Source: Candidatus Peregrinibacteria bacterium (GTDB taxonomy: Bacteria > Patescibacteriota > Gracilibacteria > UBA1369 > UM-FILTER-53-11). From it: a stretch of DNA of 32,926 bases. Numbering within the stretch: position 1 is the first letter of the stretch; each line of letters begins with the position of its first letter. Below, piece by piece: positions 9,235 through 21,015 of this stretch. The stretch covers positions 1 through 32,926 of the forward strand of contig JACRID010000005.1 of the NCBI GenBank assembly GCA_016220145.1. The letters run 5' to 3'. Under the pieces are notes generated by a model that did no database searches, was not told the origin of the DNA, and saw only the letters and a program-made list of their open reading frames with translations. The position numbers and the translations under genes were made by a program.

Positions 9235-12000
9235 TTAAAGCAATGCCACCTGTTTTGCTTTTTTACCGGCCTCTTTGGATTTTTCCTTGGTTTTAGGAGC
9301 TTCGACAGCTAAAGGTTTTGCTTCTTCCGGATGTTCAGTGATTATGAGGGATACCGAAGCTACGCGGTCGGTTTTATCCATACGCATCACATAAACACCT
9401 TGTGTTGCGCGGCCTTGCGAAGGAATATCTTTCAAATTAAGACGTATTACTTGGCCAGCCTTGGACACGATAATCAAATCCGAATCAGCTTTTTCTTTAA
9501 ACACTTTTGCTCCAACAACTTTGCCTGTTTTTGGTGTTACACGAGCTGTTTTTACACCGGAGCCGCCGCGGCCTTGAAGTCTGTAGTTGCTGATTTTGGT
9601 GCATTTCCCAAGGCCGTTTTCCATGATTATCAAAGCTTCGGCTTCGGCAGGATTTCGAATAACATCCATTTCAACGCAGAAATCTTTGTCTTTCAGCCTT
9701 ATGCCGCGAACTCCCATGCTCGGGCGGCCCATCGGGCGGGCTTCTTCTTGATCAAAACGAATGCTTTTCCCTTGCGAAGTTGCGATAAAGACTTGGTCGC
9801 CTTTGTTTGTCTCTTTAACCCATTCCAAAGAATCTCCATCGCGCAATTTTATAGCTATAAGACCGCTTCGGCGCACGTTCTCAAAGTCGGAAACCGGAGT
9901 TTTTTTCACGGTTCCATCACGAGTAGCCATAAATAAATATTGGCCTGTGAATTTCTCCGAAATGTTGAGCATGGAGCTCACAACTTCGTTTTCTTGAAGT
10001 TGAAGTAAATTCACGATTGCTTGTCCTTTTGATGTTCTTGCGGCTTGTTGAATTTCATAAACCGGCAGTTTGAACACCCGACCTTTATTTGTGAAGAACA
10101 AAATCTCTTCGTGGTTCTTTGTGTGGCAAATGATCTTTATTTCGTCTTCGTCTTTTGTTGCCATTCCGATCACGCCCTTGCCGCCTCGATGTTGCGTGCG
10201 GAAAGTTCCCGGAGGAATGCGTTTGATGTAATTTTCGCGCGTGAAAACCACGACCATCGGTTCGTTTGGAATAGTGTCTTTGTTTGAAATTTCACCGACT
10301 GCGTGGGCGACAATTTTGGTTCTTCTTTCATCACCGTATTTGGCCTTAATTTCCGCCAAATCGTCTTTCATTATTCTGAGCACTTTCTTGGGATCTTTCA
10401 GAATGCCTTCCAGGTGATCAATAAGCGCTAATTTCTCTTTCAACTCGTCCAAAATCTTTTTGCGTTCCAAGCCGGCCAAGGTCTGCAATTTCATTTCCAA
10501 AATCGCAGTAGATTGAACGTCCGTCAGCTTGAATTTCACCATCAAACCGTCGTGGGCTTCTTCTTTCGTTTTGGATTCCCTGATCAGTTTTATTATTGCG
10601 TCGATGTGGTCAAGCGCCTTCTTCAAACCTTCCAAAATGTGGGCGCGATCCTGCGCAACCTTTAATTCATATTTCGTCTTGCGCGTAATGACAATTTTCC
10701 TGTGTTCGATAAAATATTCCAAGACCTGTTTGAGGTTGAGCAAGCGCGGCTGCAAGCCCTCCACAAGCGCGATCATGTTCATGTTGAAAGTCGTTTGCAA
10801 ATCCGTGTATTTGAAAAGCTGGTTCAAAATCTTTTTCGGATAAGCGTCTTTTTTGAGCTCGATCATTATTTCCATTCCCTCGCGATTGGATTGGTCGCGA
10901 AGGTCGGAAATGCCGACCACCTTTTTGTCACGTACCAAGTCCGCAATCTTCGTCACCAGAGTCGATTTATTAACCTGATAGGGGATTTCCGTAACCACAA
11001 TGTCAAAGCGCCCGGTTTTTCTTTCCACAATTTCCGCTTTTGCCCTTACAACAACGCCTCCGCGGCCATTCATATACATGGCTTTTATCGCATTTTTGTC
11101 ATAAATAATACCGCCGGTCGGGAAGTCCGGCCCTTTGATAAATTCCATCAATTCTTCAATCGTGACCTCTGGATTGTCAGCGAGATTTATTACGGCATCA
11201 ATCACTTCGCCCAAATTGTGAGGCGGAATGGAAGTGGCCATACCGACGGCAATACCGGCAACTCCATTCAACAAAAGTTGCGGGATTTTGGCGGGCAAAA
11301 CTTCCGGCTCCTTGCGCGTGCCATCATAGTTGTCTCTAAAATTAACCGTCTGTTTCTCGATATCATCCAACATTTCGTCCGTCATTTTCTCCATTTTTGC
11401 CTCGGTATAACGCATTGCGGCTGCGGAATCTCCATCAACGGAACCAAAGTTACCCTGGCCGTTTACAAGCGGATATCTCATTGAGAAATCCTGCGCCATG
11501 CGAACCATGGAGTCATAAACCGCGACGTCGCCGTGAGGATGATATTTACCCAAAACATCACCGACTACGGCGGCGGATTTTCGGAATTTTGCGCCGGATG
11601 AAAGCCCAAGCTCATGCATAGCATAAAGAATGCGTCTGTGAACTGGCTTAAGACCGTCTCTAACGTCCGGCAATGCGCGCGAAACGATTACGCTCATGGC
11701 GTAATCCAAATAACTTTCCTGCATTTCCGTGGTCACCTCGCGAGGAGGAAAGAATTCTCCGCCTATCACTTCAGGCTGTACAGGGGGTGCCGGAGGCGGC
11801 GGAGCAGTTGGTTCTGTCTGCGGTGCTAATTTTGATTCAGTTTCTTTTTCCGGATTTTTAGCTTCAATTTTCTTAACCGGGCCCTTAACTTCCGCTTCTT
11901 TCACTTTTCCCTGCGATTTTTTAGTAGACTTAATTTCTTTTTTTACTGTGATTTTAGCTTTTGATACCGGTTTCTTGGATATCTTGGTTTTTCTAGGCAT
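9235..12000 (-). CDS. gyrA: DNA gyrase subunit A with basic N-terminal extension
   Basis: GyrA cuts and rejoins DNA; with GyrB it introduces negative supercoils. The catalytic Tyr is Tyr198 in AAAMRYTEA. The GyrA box is TQHRGGKG, a variant of QRRGGKG, and a C-terminal beta-pinwheel follows, so this is GyrA and not ParC. Residues 1-85 are an added Lys- and Pro-rich tail, and the C-terminus is also Lys/Glu-rich, giving 921 residues against a usual 820-880. In the quinolone-determining region the residue equivalent to E. coli Ser83 is Val159, while the Asp87 equivalent (Asp163) is kept. gyrB is on the opposite strand about 7 kb away. The 343-bp upstream gap holds hairpin repeats. Confidence 0.97.
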   Translation of the reverse strand: MPRKTKISKKPVSKAKITVKKEIKSTKKSQGKVKEAEVKGPVKKIEAKNPEKETESKLAPQTEPTAPPPPAPPVQPEVIGGEFFPPREVTTEMQESYLDYAMSVIVSRALPDVRDGLKPVHRRILYAMHELGLSSGAKFRKSAAVVGDVLGKYHPHGDVAVYDSMVRMAQDFSMRYPLVNGQGNFGSVDGDSAAAMRYTEAKMEKMTDEMLDDIEKQTVNFRDNYDGTRKEPEVLPAKIPQLLLNGVAGIAVGMATSIPPHNLGEVIDAVINLADNPEVTIEELMEFIKGPDFPTGGIIYDKNAIKAMYMNGRGGVVVRAKAEIVERKTGRFDIVVTEIPYQVNKSTLVTKIADLVRDKKVVGISDLRDQSNREGMEIMIELKKDAYPKKILNQLFKYTDLQTTFNMNMIALVEGLQPRLLNLKQVLEYFIEHRKIVITRKTKYELKVAQDRAHILEGLKKALDHIDAIIKLIRESKTKEEAHDGLMVKFKLTDVQSTAILEMKLQTLAGLERKKILDELKEKLALIDHLEGILKDPKKVLRIMKDDLAEIKAKYGDERRTKIVAHAVGEISNKDTIPNEPMVVVFTRENYIKRIPPGTFRTQHRGGKGVIGMATKDEDEIKIICHTKNHEEILFFTNKGRVFKLPVYEIQQAARTSKGQAIVNLLQLQENEVVSSMLNISEKFTGQYLFMATRDGTVKKTPVSDFENVRRSGLIAIKLRDGDSLEWVKETNKGDQVFIATSQGKSIRFDQEEARPMGRPSMGVRGIRLKDKDFCVEMDVIRNPAEAEALIIMENGLGKCTKISNYRLQGRGGSGVKTARVTPKTGKVVGAKVFKEKADSDLIIVSKAGQVIRLNLKDIPSQGRATQGVYVMRMDKTDRVASVSLIITEHPEEAKPLAVEAPKTKEKSKEAGKKAKQVALL

Positions 12001-12323
12001 AAAAGAAATGAGTTAACCCCTAGGCCGAGCCGGAGCGTTGTCGGGCTAAGGCGAGCCAAGGCGAATGCCGTCATGAAGCGCATGCGGCCCGATGCCGTCC
12101 CCAAGCTCAGGCGGGTGCCGGGTGGGTATCACCCGGCCAAGCAGGGGCGGCCTACTGCATTACTGCCCCGCAAGGCGGGGCATCCACCCACAGAATCTAT
12201 ATTTTTTTCACAAAAAATGCCACCCATTTTTTACGAAGCCTTGACGTATGTTGATTTTATTCGCTAATTGAGCTGTCTGTGAAATCGTGTACTTGCCCCC
12301 TTCCATAACTGGGACTTATCTGG
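12001..12323. other. Hairpin-rich intergenic region between gyrA and the VirB4-like gene
   Basis: No gene is supported here. The half next to gyrA is GC-rich with several inverted repeats. They include CGGCTCGG (complement of 12025-12032, shared with the tgt and prfA leaders), the composite hairpin at 12094-12151 and TGCCCCGC/GCGGGGCA (12164-12171/12175-12182). The half next to the VirB4-like gene is AT-rich. I could not pick a convincing gyrA promoter. Confidence 0.6.
12094..12151. repeat. Composite hairpin repeat (copy 1; copy 2 at 29137-29193)
   Basis: The inner hairpin GCCGGGTG-GGTAT-CACCCGGC (12117-12137) is enclosed by an outer stem GCCG(T)CCCC/GGGGCGGC (12094-12102/12144-12151). The core from CAAGCT to GCCGGGTG is nearly identical to 29147-29169, in the same orientation. 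It lies upstream of gyrA, as the other copy lies upstream of aroB. Confidence 0.75.
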
Positions 12324-12329
12324 TATAAT
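12321..12329 (+). promoter_or_regulatory. Extended -10 promoter of the VirB4-like gene
   Basis: TGGTATAAT gives a TGn extension plus a perfect -10 hexamer (12324-12329). The -35 at 17 bp is poor. Transcription would start near 12336, only about 8 nt before the ATG, so the message would be nearly leaderless. Confidence 0.65.
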
Positions 12330-12343
12330 TTATTGATTTAAAT

Positions 12344-14500
12344 ATGGCTGAAAATCAGTCAACACAGGGTCCGGTAAATGCCGCCGGTGCGGCGCCTCAA
12401 GCGAGCGTCGAAAATAAACCATACGAGATGCCGCCTTTGGTTGTTGGTCAGACTGTTTCGCAGACTGCGACTCAAATTCCACCGGCGCCTTCTGCAGTCG
12501 TGCTTGCAGTATCGCCTGCGGTTGCGCCAGCGACTGCAAATACTGCTGCGTCCGCAACTTCGTCGATTCTGCCTGCTGCCAAGCCTCAGGCTAAGAAGGG
12601 ATTTTTGGATTCGCTAAAGGATCAGTGGGAGGCTCATGTCGCGCAGAACAAGGCAAAATCGGAAAAACAAAAAGCAGGCGAGGTGGCCGCCAAATCAATA
12701 GGCCAAGCCGTTGAAGGAGGTGAGAAATTGACCCAAAAGGAGCGTGATGAAATAATGCAGGCGGAAAAAGTTTTTCAGGAGGGATTAAGCAGCATTCGCG
12801 ATTTGATAGCTCCGTCTTCAATGGATATTGGCTATGACGGAATTAAACTTTCGGGAATGTATGCGAAAAGCCTTCTTGTTTTCACTTACCCGAGATATTT
12901 GGATACGAACTGGATGAGTCCGCTCGTGAATTTTGATGCGACGATGGATATTGCGCAATTTGTTTATCCGATAGATTCGGCCGCGATAATGCGGGTTTTG
13001 CGAAGGAAAGTCGCACAGATGCAATCGGCTATGCGCATGGATTTGGAAAAAGGAAATGTGCGCGATCCGGGACTTGAAACTGCATTACAAGACGCCGAGC
13101 AGTTGCGTACGGAATTGCAGCGCGGGCAGGAAAAATTCTTCCAGTTTGCGATGTATGTCACCGTTTATGCGAAGAGCGAGAAAGGCTTGAAGAAAGCCGT
13201 TAAGCAAGTGGAGAGTTTGATGGGAGGAAAGCTGGTTTTGACGCGCGGAACGGAACTTCAGTGCGAGCACGCCTTCAACTCGACTTTGCCGCTATGCATA
13301 GACGAACTGGAAGTTGTGCGCAACATGAACACTTCGCCGCTGTCTTCGACTTTTCCGTTTACGTCGTCATCGCTAACTAGCAACGATGGCATTTTATACG
13401 GTTTGAACCGTCACAACGACAGCTTGATAATTTTTGACAGATTTTCGCTTGAAAACGCCAATTCCGTGGTTTTTGCAAAGTCCGGCGCCGGTAAATCTTA
13501 TGCGGTTAAGCTTGAAGTTTTGCGCAGTTTGATGGTTGGCACGGATGTGATAATTATCGATCCCGAAAACGAATATGAAGATTTGACGCAGACGGTCGGC
13601 GGAACTTATTTGAGGGTTTCGCTGACGTCCGATCGCCGCATAAATCCTTTTGATTTGCCGAAGCCGACGGAAGGCGATGAACTGCAGCCGGGCGATTTGC
13701 TGCGCAGCAATATAATCAACTTGCAGGGCCTGCTGAAGCTGATGCTTGGGCAAATGACGCCGACGGAGGAATCGCTTTTGGATAAAGCTCTAATTGATAC
13801 TTATTCGATTAAGGGCATTACGATGGACCAGGTTGATCCGTCGGCGAAAACGCCGCCTACGATGGAAGATTTGGAATCAATTTTAAAGTCAACGGAAGGC
13901 GCGACTTCGCTTGCGCAGCGTTTGCAAAAGTTTACGACCGGCACGTATGGCGGAATTTTTAACAAGCCGACAAACGTGAATTTGGGCGGCGGACTTATGG
14001 TTTTCTGCATACGCGATTTGGAAGATGCGCTTCGCCCGATCGCGATGTACATCATTTTGAACTACATTTGGACGCGCGTTCGCGCGGAGATGAAAAAGCG
14101 CATCCTCGTGATTGATGAGGCATGGTCGCTGATGCAGTATGAAGACAGCGCCAAGTTTTTGTATGGCCTTGTGAAACGCGCAAGAAAGTATTATTTGGGT
14201 GTCACGACCATCACGCAGGACGTGGAAGACTTCGTCAATTCATCGCACGGCAAGCCGATTATTACAAACTCGTCTTTGCAGCTTTTGTTAAAACAGGCGC
14301 CGTCGGCCGTTGAGCCTTTGGCAAAGATTTTCAACTTAACCGAAGGTGAAAAATACATGCTTCTAAACTCGGGCGTCGGTCAAGGACTTTTCTTTGCCGG
14401 TTTAAAGCACGTTGCAATTCAAGTTATCGCCTCGTTTTCGGAAGACAAATTGGTAACTACAAATCCGGAACAAATTATGCAGAAGAAAGAAGCTGCGTAG
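12344..14500 (+). CDS. VirB4/TraC-family ATPase
   Basis: This is a 718-residue secretion- or conjugation-type ATPase. Residues 1-85 are low-complexity Ala/Pro/Thr/Gln, followed by a charged helical stretch. The N-terminal VirB4-like domain spans about 150-340. The ATPase core has Walker A AKSGAGKS (about 378-385), IIIDPENEYEDL just after it, and Walker B RILVIDEAW (about 586-594). A typical VirB4 works at the inner membrane of a type IV secretion system, but no virB6, virD4, relaxase or pilin gene is nearby. Single chromosomal copies are known in CPR genomes. Type IV secretion-like export or DNA uptake is an inference. It ends 1 bp from the convergent protease gene. Confidence 0.88.
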   Translation: MAENQSTQGPVNAAGAAPQASVENKPYEMPPLVVGQTVSQTATQIPPAPSAVVLAVSPAVAPATANTAASATSSILPAAKPQAKKGFLDSLKDQWEAHVAQNKAKSEKQKAGEVAAKSIGQAVEGGEKLTQKERDEIMQAEKVFQEGLSSIRDLIAPSSMDIGYDGIKLSGMYAKSLLVFTYPRYLDTNWMSPLVNFDATMDIAQFVYPIDSAAIMRVLRRKVAQMQSAMRMDLEKGNVRDPGLETALQDAEQLRTELQRGQEKFFQFAMYVTVYAKSEKGLKKAVKQVESLMGGKLVLTRGTELQCEHAFNSTLPLCIDELEVVRNMNTSPLSSTFPFTSSSLTSNDGILYGLNRHNDSLIIFDRFSLENANSVVFAKSGAGKSYAVKLEVLRSLMVGTDVIIIDPENEYEDLTQTVGGTYLRVSLTSDRRINPFDLPKPTEGDELQPGDLLRSNIINLQGLLKLMLGQMTPTEESLLDKALIDTYSIKGITMDQVDPSAKTPPTMEDLESILKSTEGATSLAQRLQKFTTGTYGGIFNKPTNVNLGGGLMVFCIRDLEDALRPIAMYIILNYIWTRVRAEMKKRILVIDEAWSLMQYEDSAKFLYGLVKRARKYYLGVTTITQDVEDFVNSSHGKPIITNSSLQLLLKQAPSAVEPLAKIFNLTEGEKYMLLNSGVGQGLFFAGLKHVAIQVIASFSEDKLVTTNPEQIMQKKEAA

Positions 14501-14501
14501 G

Positions 14502-16217
14502 CTATTTCTTCACTTCCTCAAGCGCGCGATCCAGTTGCGGATCCCGTTTCGCCGCGCGGTCTTCATCCGTCATTTTCACCTCAATGTCAGGAGTGATGCC
14601 GTTCTTTTCAATGGAATGTCCTTTTGGCGTGAGCCATTCGGCAACTGTGATTTTTAGCGTTGAACCGTCCGAGAAATCGGACAATTCCTGTACGGTGCCT
14701 TTGCCGTAAGTTTTCTCGCCGATAATTTTTGCCAAACCGTAATCCTGCAAGGCTCCGGCCAGAATTTCGGCGGCTGAAGCGCTGCCGCCATTTACTACAA
14801 CAACCAGCTTAATGCCTTCAAAATCCGCGTTTCCCGCTGAATTTTCGGTTTCTTCATGGTCGGGATATTTGATGCTGACGACCTTGTTTCCACTCTTTAT
14901 AAAAAATCCGCCTATTTCAACCGCCGTATTCAAGAATCCTCCGGGATTATTTCTCATATCAAGAATAATTCCGCTTGGCTTATTTTTATTAACTTCATCA
15001 ACTATCTTTTTCAACTCATCGGTGGTATGTGCGCCAAAATCATTTAGATTAATGACAAGTACATTGTCGGCTGTGCGTTTTGACGTCACCGACGCGATTT
15101 TTACGATATCGCGTGTAATGGTGAAATTTAATGTTTTGTCCCCGCGCTTAATCGTAACTTTAACTTGTGTGCCCTTTGTGCCCCTGATGCGTCCCGCAAC
15201 TTCGCTTAATTTAAGCCCTTTTACGTCCGTGCCATCCACCGCCGTAATCACATCGTTTGACAAAAGTCCCGCGGCTTCCGCGGGAGAACCGACAATCGGC
15301 GAAATAATCACAACCTGCTCATCTTTCATTTGAAGCACCGCTCCGATGCCTTCAACTTCACCGCTCAAAGAATCCAAGAGGGCGTTATCGCCCGGCCTTT
15401 CAAAATCGCTGTGCTTATCGCCCAATTCCTTCACCATTCCGTCGATTGCGCCATAAATAACATTGTTCTGATTCAGGGAATCCTTGCGCAGATATGTGCT
15501 CATAATTCTGTTCCACGCTGCAATCATGATGTCGTATTTCGAATTTCGCACCATACCGGAATCCATACTCGGCATGATAGTCACCGTAAGCTGCGGAGTC
15601 GCATTTTTGCCCAATTTTAAATAATGAGCAACCTCGCCGCGGGTCAGCTTTGCATTCGGTTTAACTTTACCTGGAGAGAGCAATCCAAGTGCAATAGCCT
15701 TATTAATGAGTGGCGCAAAGTCCGATTTTGTATTTACGTCGGTTGCTTGGAATTGAGCTTCTTCAAAAATTCTTGGCACGGGAATCCCATTAATGTTAAA
15801 AATCCAATCCAGAGCTTCTTTGCGCGTAATTGTTCCGTTTGGGTTAAAAAGCAGGGGATTTTTGACGCCTTTCGTGACCGGCACGCCGAGATCGACGAGC
15901 TTGTAAATGTAGGAGTAATAAGGATTCCCTGTTTTTTTCACGTCTATAAATTTTTGCTTCGTGCGCGGTTTGTAATTTTCGTCCTTAAAACCTGCGTTTC
16001 TGAGCAGCCACATGACAAAATCGCCTCGGGTGATTTTTGCATCGGGCTGAAAATCGGCATCGCTGACGACTCCGTTCTCCTGAAGGGAATTGATGTCCTG
16101 AACGTAGCGGTGGCTTGCCGGAACGTCCGCGAATGCGCCAAAAGCGGCGTTTGCGTTAAATGCCAGCCCCTGTAAAACGATGGTTAATCCGAATAAGAAG
16201 TGAAGTGTTTTTTTCAT
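14502..16217 (-). CDS. SLH-domain C-terminal processing protease (S41 family)
   Basis: A 571-residue exported protease. The signal peptide (about 1-24, ending ANA) is followed by three SLH domains (about 29-70, 86-140 and 156-205) that normally attach a protein to the cell wall. A PDZ domain (about 285-355) and the S41 catalytic domain follow. The serine/lysine dyad is Ser481 in GGSASAAEI and Lys506 in EKTYGKGTVQ. Their spacing of 25 equals that in E. coli Tsp. It probably trims C-termini of envelope proteins while held at the surface. Combining SLH anchors with a Ctp protease in one chain is less common than a plain CtpA. It is transcribed divergently from the FecR-domain gene. Confidence 0.92.
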   Translation of the reverse strand: MKKTLHFLFGLTIVLQGLAFNANAAFGAFADVPASHRYVQDINSLQENGVVSDADFQPDAKITRGDFVMWLLRNAGFKDENYKPRTKQKFIDVKKTGNPYYSYIYKLVDLGVPVTKGVKNPLLFNPNGTITRKEALDWIFNINGIPVPRIFEEAQFQATDVNTKSDFAPLINKAIALGLLSPGKVKPNAKLTRGEVAHYLKLGKNATPQLTVTIMPSMDSGMVRNSKYDIMIAAWNRIMSTYLRKDSLNQNNVIYGAIDGMVKELGDKHSDFERPGDNALLDSLSGEVEGIGAVLQMKDEQVVIISPIVGSPAEAAGLLSNDVITAVDGTDVKGLKLSEVAGRIRGTKGTQVKVTIKRGDKTLNFTITRDIVKIASVTSKRTADNVLVINLNDFGAHTTDELKKIVDEVNKNKPSGIILDMRNNPGGFLNTAVEIGGFFIKSGNKVVSIKYPDHEETENSAGNADFEGIKLVVVVNGGSASAAEILAGALQDYGLAKIIGEKTYGKGTVQELSDFSDGSTLKITVAEWLTPKGHSIEKNGITPDIEVKMTDEDRAAKRDPQLDRALEEVKK

Positions 16218-16265
16218 AGTGGAATCATATTACTCACCTTTGTTGTTTATGTTGAGTTCGAGACG

Positions 16266-16294
16266 TTGACATACCTTGCCCTTTGGAGTATAAT
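16266..16294 (+). promoter_or_regulatory. Consensus promoter of the FecR-domain gene
   Basis: TTGACA (16266-16271), exactly 17 bp, and TATAAT (16289-16294) match the sigma-70 consensus perfectly. The start codon is 26 nt beyond the -10 box. Confidence 0.85.
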
Positions 16295-16320
16295 TTTAAG
16301 ATTAAAAATAACGACAAAAC

Positions 16321-18753
16321 ATGAAGGGAATCATCTCAAAAATTCTAATCTCCGTTCTCTCAATTTTGCTTGTTTCCGGCACTGTTTTTTTGGATGAAAA
16401 ATTGAGTGTGAAAGCGCAACCGGTGGCAAAAACGACCGTTCTCGCAATCACCAAAGCCGCCGGTGATATTTTTGAAAAAAAAGGGGACAAATATTCCATT
16501 AAAGCGGGAAGAACCTCGGTGATGGTTCTTCAATTTAAGGATAATGCGGTGATGAGGTTGGCTCCCGAAGCGGCTGGAGAACTGTCAGTTTCGGATGAAG
16601 GAGTTTATCCGAGAAAGGCGGAGTTGAACCTGACAAACGGAAGAATTTGGCTAAATACGATTGAATCGTCGCTGGATTTTGAAGTTTCAACGCCAAAGGT
16701 GAAAATTGAGGCAGAACCGGGTGTTTTTGCTTTTCAATATGCCGATAAAACCCTGACGGTTTCCGCTTTCAGACGCAGCGCGGCAGTTTCATTTTTAAAC
16801 AAAGAATTGGTCGTTCCGGAAGGCAAGGAAATGCGGATTTTAGAATCAAAACTGGATAACTCCGCGGAAACCATTGCAAAATTAAGATATTCAAAACTTC
16901 AAAAAGAATTTCCGTTTTTTAAGATCGAAGATGCCGACGCTTGGGTGGAGAAGAATAACGAAGCCGATAGCTTGTTTTTCGAAAAACACGAAAAAGACGT
17001 TTATGAAAATGTGAGGTCCGGAGGTCCCAAAATTTCTTTGGACGACGACTCTGTTTTTTATTCGGCGGGACAATTTGTCGATAATGCAAAACTGGCTCTT
17101 GTTTTTGATGCAAATAAAAGATCAAAAGAGGCAATGGATGCCGCAATTCAATATTTCGATGCCGGCGTTTATGCTTTGCTTCTGGGCAAAGAAGATTTGG
17201 CAGGCAAGCGTTTCAGTCAATTTTCCGAAATGATTGCCGGAGTTTCAAGTCCGCTTTTGAGGCTGGCACTGGCGGAAAGATTGGATGAGTTCGCGTTTGT
17301 TCAACCGGACGAGACTTTTTATGACGCAACCAAAGTTCTTCGCAGCGCTGCAAGAATGACCGCGCTTGAAAATATGGATATTGCGTTCAATGAAGTTTTG
17401 GATACCGCCGCCAAGGGGTCCTATTCCGAAACGGAGCAAAAAGTTGTGACAGCAATGCGCCGCCTTGGTGTTGCGGCCGAAAACAATTTGCCCAGAGTAG
17501 CGGATTCCCGTGCCACAGACGAGATATTTTTTGACAGCGTGCTGGTCAATGATTTTGTGGAGACTCATATTTATTTGCTTCGCCGTGAATTTTTAAAGGT
17601 GGCGGAATTATTTGAAAGCGCGCATTTAAGCCGAATTTCCGACAGTCAGGAAGCCGACGATAAGCGTCAGCTTCTAATCTCCGAGAAACTCAAATTGATG
17701 CAGGCAATGCGGCCGATGATGGAAAATGGAGACATTCCTTTCCAGGACGGCAGGGAAGCTGTTTTGCTTTTGGCAAATCAAATAGAGCTGCTTAAACCGA
17801 CGTTCTCCGATACGGCCGTGTTGTCTTACTTCGATGATCAGTTAAAGGCATTCTCGCCGTTTATATCTTTTTTAAGGTCTTCCGACGCGTCGCGCGTGCA
17901 TGGCAGTTTTCAGGAAAGTTATAAAGACTTTATTTCCAGACAAGATGAGTTCAAACAGGTCACGGAATTGCTTAAAACCGCCGTCGGCGGTATGAAAATA
18001 TCGAAATCGCGCAGAGAACAATTGGCAGGGCTTGTTTCCAACGACATGGCCAAAATAGGCGCCATAAAAGTTAAAATTACTTTGCCGGATGATGAAGACG
18101 ACGGCCGCGTAAAAATAGTTGGCGGAGAAATGGAAGGCAAAGCATTTACGGCGATATATGATACGGATCGAAAAGTGCTTTCCGACGTGGTTTTGGATCA
18201 AGAAAAGATTCCAAGCGCCATAAGACTTGAGAATTTTCAAAGATTCATTTTGATAAAGGCGGGCAGGCTGATATTGCCCAAGGGCGAATCGATTGATTCG
18301 TTGACCGAAGAGCCGCAAAAGCAGTCAAATGTGGAAAAAGTGGCCAAACTGGCGCTGATTGCAAAATTGATAGATCTGGACATCAAAGTGGATGAGAAAG
18401 ATATTACGGTGACGGATGTAAAAGATATTCTAATAAAGGTGGCGCTGGCTGCTTTGGGTGCGGACGATAAAGCGGTTACGTTTTCTTTTGATTATGCCCC
18501 GGACGGCAGCATAATCAGCAATTTAAAGGTAAAAACAGCGGACAAAGAAATTCCTGTGAATGATATTTTTGCATTGCGCGAGTTGCCGACGAGGGTTGAT
18601 CAAATCAACAAACAGGCGATTTTGGAGAACCAAAAACAAGAGGAATTGAAGAAGTTCTTGGATGAGAGTTTATTGAAGCAGATTGAGGCGCTTGGTACCG
18701 CAACGGGATCTTCAACGGATATTACTGCGGGTTCCTCAACTCAACCTGAATAA
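16321..18753 (+). CDS. Large exported protein with an N-terminal FecR-like domain
   Basis: The 810-residue protein has a hydrophobic N-terminal segment (about 5-23), a signal peptide or anchor. A FecR-like beta domain covers about 40-165 (AGRTSVMVLQFKDNAVMRLA, then FEVSTPKVKIEAEPGVFAF). FecR domains in characterised systems bind ligands or partner proteins outside the membrane. The remaining 640 residues are largely helical and charged and resemble nothing I know, with a Ser/Thr-rich end. The perfect consensus promoter suggests strong expression, so it may be an abundant envelope protein. No sigma factor or TonB-type receptor is adjacent, so FecI/FecR-type signalling is unlikely. Confidence 0.75.
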   Translation: MKGIISKILISVLSILLVSGTVFLDEKLSVKAQPVAKTTVLAITKAAGDIFEKKGDKYSIKAGRTSVMVLQFKDNAVMRLAPEAAGELSVSDEGVYPRKAELNLTNGRIWLNTIESSLDFEVSTPKVKIEAEPGVFAFQYADKTLTVSAFRRSAAVSFLNKELVVPEGKEMRILESKLDNSAETIAKLRYSKLQKEFPFFKIEDADAWVEKNNEADSLFFEKHEKDVYENVRSGGPKISLDDDSVFYSAGQFVDNAKLALVFDANKRSKEAMDAAIQYFDAGVYALLLGKEDLAGKRFSQFSEMIAGVSSPLLRLALAERLDEFAFVQPDETFYDATKVLRSAARMTALENMDIAFNEVLDTAAKGSYSETEQKVVTAMRRLGVAAENNLPRVADSRATDEIFFDSVLVNDFVETHIYLLRREFLKVAELFESAHLSRISDSQEADDKRQLLISEKLKLMQAMRPMMENGDIPFQDGREAVLLLANQIELLKPTFSDTAVLSYFDDQLKAFSPFISFLRSSDASRVHGSFQESYKDFISRQDEFKQVTELLKTAVGGMKISKSRREQLAGLVSNDMAKIGAIKVKITLPDDEDDGRVKIVGGEMEGKAFTAIYDTDRKVLSDVVLDQEKIPSAIRLENFQRFILIKAGRLILPKGESIDSLTEEPQKQSNVEKVAKLALIAKLIDLDIKVDEKDITVTDVKDILIKVALAALGADDKAVTFSFDYAPDGSIISNLKVKTADKEIPVNDIFALRELPTRVDQINKQAILENQKQEELKKFLDESLLKQIEALGTATGSSTDITAGSSTQPE

Positions 18754-18807
18754 CTTTAACTTGCCGATGCTCTGTGTTAAACTCCGGGAGGTTATTTTTC
18801 CAAATAA

Positions 18808-20724
<1,917 letters not shown>

Positions 20725-20730
20725 ATTAGG

Positions 20731-20759
20731 TTGTAGGTTGTAGGTTCTTAGGCTATAAT
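20731..20759 (+). promoter_or_regulatory. Promoter of rpsU
   Basis: TTGTAG (20731-20736), 17 bp and TATAAT (20754-20759) give transcription from about 20766 and a leader of about 42 nt. Confidence 0.7.
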
Positions 20760-20770
20760 CTGCGCGCTTA

Positions 20771-20794
20771 GGAGTATCCCCATCGCTCTACTCC
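20771..20794 (+). promoter_or_regulatory. Hairpin in the rpsU leader
   Basis: GGAGTA (20771-20776) pairs with TACTCC (20789-20794) around a 12-nt loop near the 5' end of the predicted message. It holds an AGGAG, 32-36 nt before the ATG, that resembles a Shine-Dalgarno sequence. It might be a control site, but nothing shows this directly. Confidence 0.4.
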
Positions 20795-20807
20795 CTATAA
20801 TAATAAT

Positions 20808-21011
20808 ATGATTTACCTTAAGAAAAGCCCGAAGGAATCCAATGAAAAGCTCATTTCCCGCTTTCAGAAGAAAGTGCAGGGGAGTCGAATTTTGCTTTTG
20901 GTTAAGGAAAAAATGTATTTCCGCAAGCCCAAGAAAAGCGGTTTCATCAGGAAGAAGGCCATCATGAGGGACCACTACAGGGCTCTGCGCGAGAAGCAGA
21001 AATACCTATAA
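20808..21011 (+). CDS. rpsU: Ribosomal protein bS21
   Basis: A 67-residue basic protein of the small subunit that sits near the 3' end of 16S rRNA and helps initiation. It shows the family pattern: N-terminal KKSPKESNEKLISRFQKKV, then a Lys/Arg-rich helix with KPKKSGFIRKKAIMRDHYRA. Length is normal. The start codon has an AT-rich upstream (TAATAATATG) and no Shine-Dalgarno sequence. A palindromic repeat begins 5 nt after the stop. Confidence 0.93.
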   Translation: MIYLKKSPKESNEKLISRFQKKVQGSRILLLVKEKMYFRKPKKSGFIRKKAIMRDHYRALREKQKYL

Positions 21012-21015
21012 TATG

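Noticed and set aside
10702-11484. Long plus-strand frame opposite gyrA
   Set aside because: It is a shadow of gyrA in the opposite strand, with no recognisable domain or start signals.
12073-12267. Open frame on the plus strand upstream of the VirB4-like gene
   Set aside because: It is made of hairpin repeats, has no family resemblance, and its product is a typical repeat translation.
16266-16320. FecI/FecR-type signalling locus
   Set aside because: The FecR-like protein has no neighbouring sigma factor or receptor gene and is far larger than FecR.
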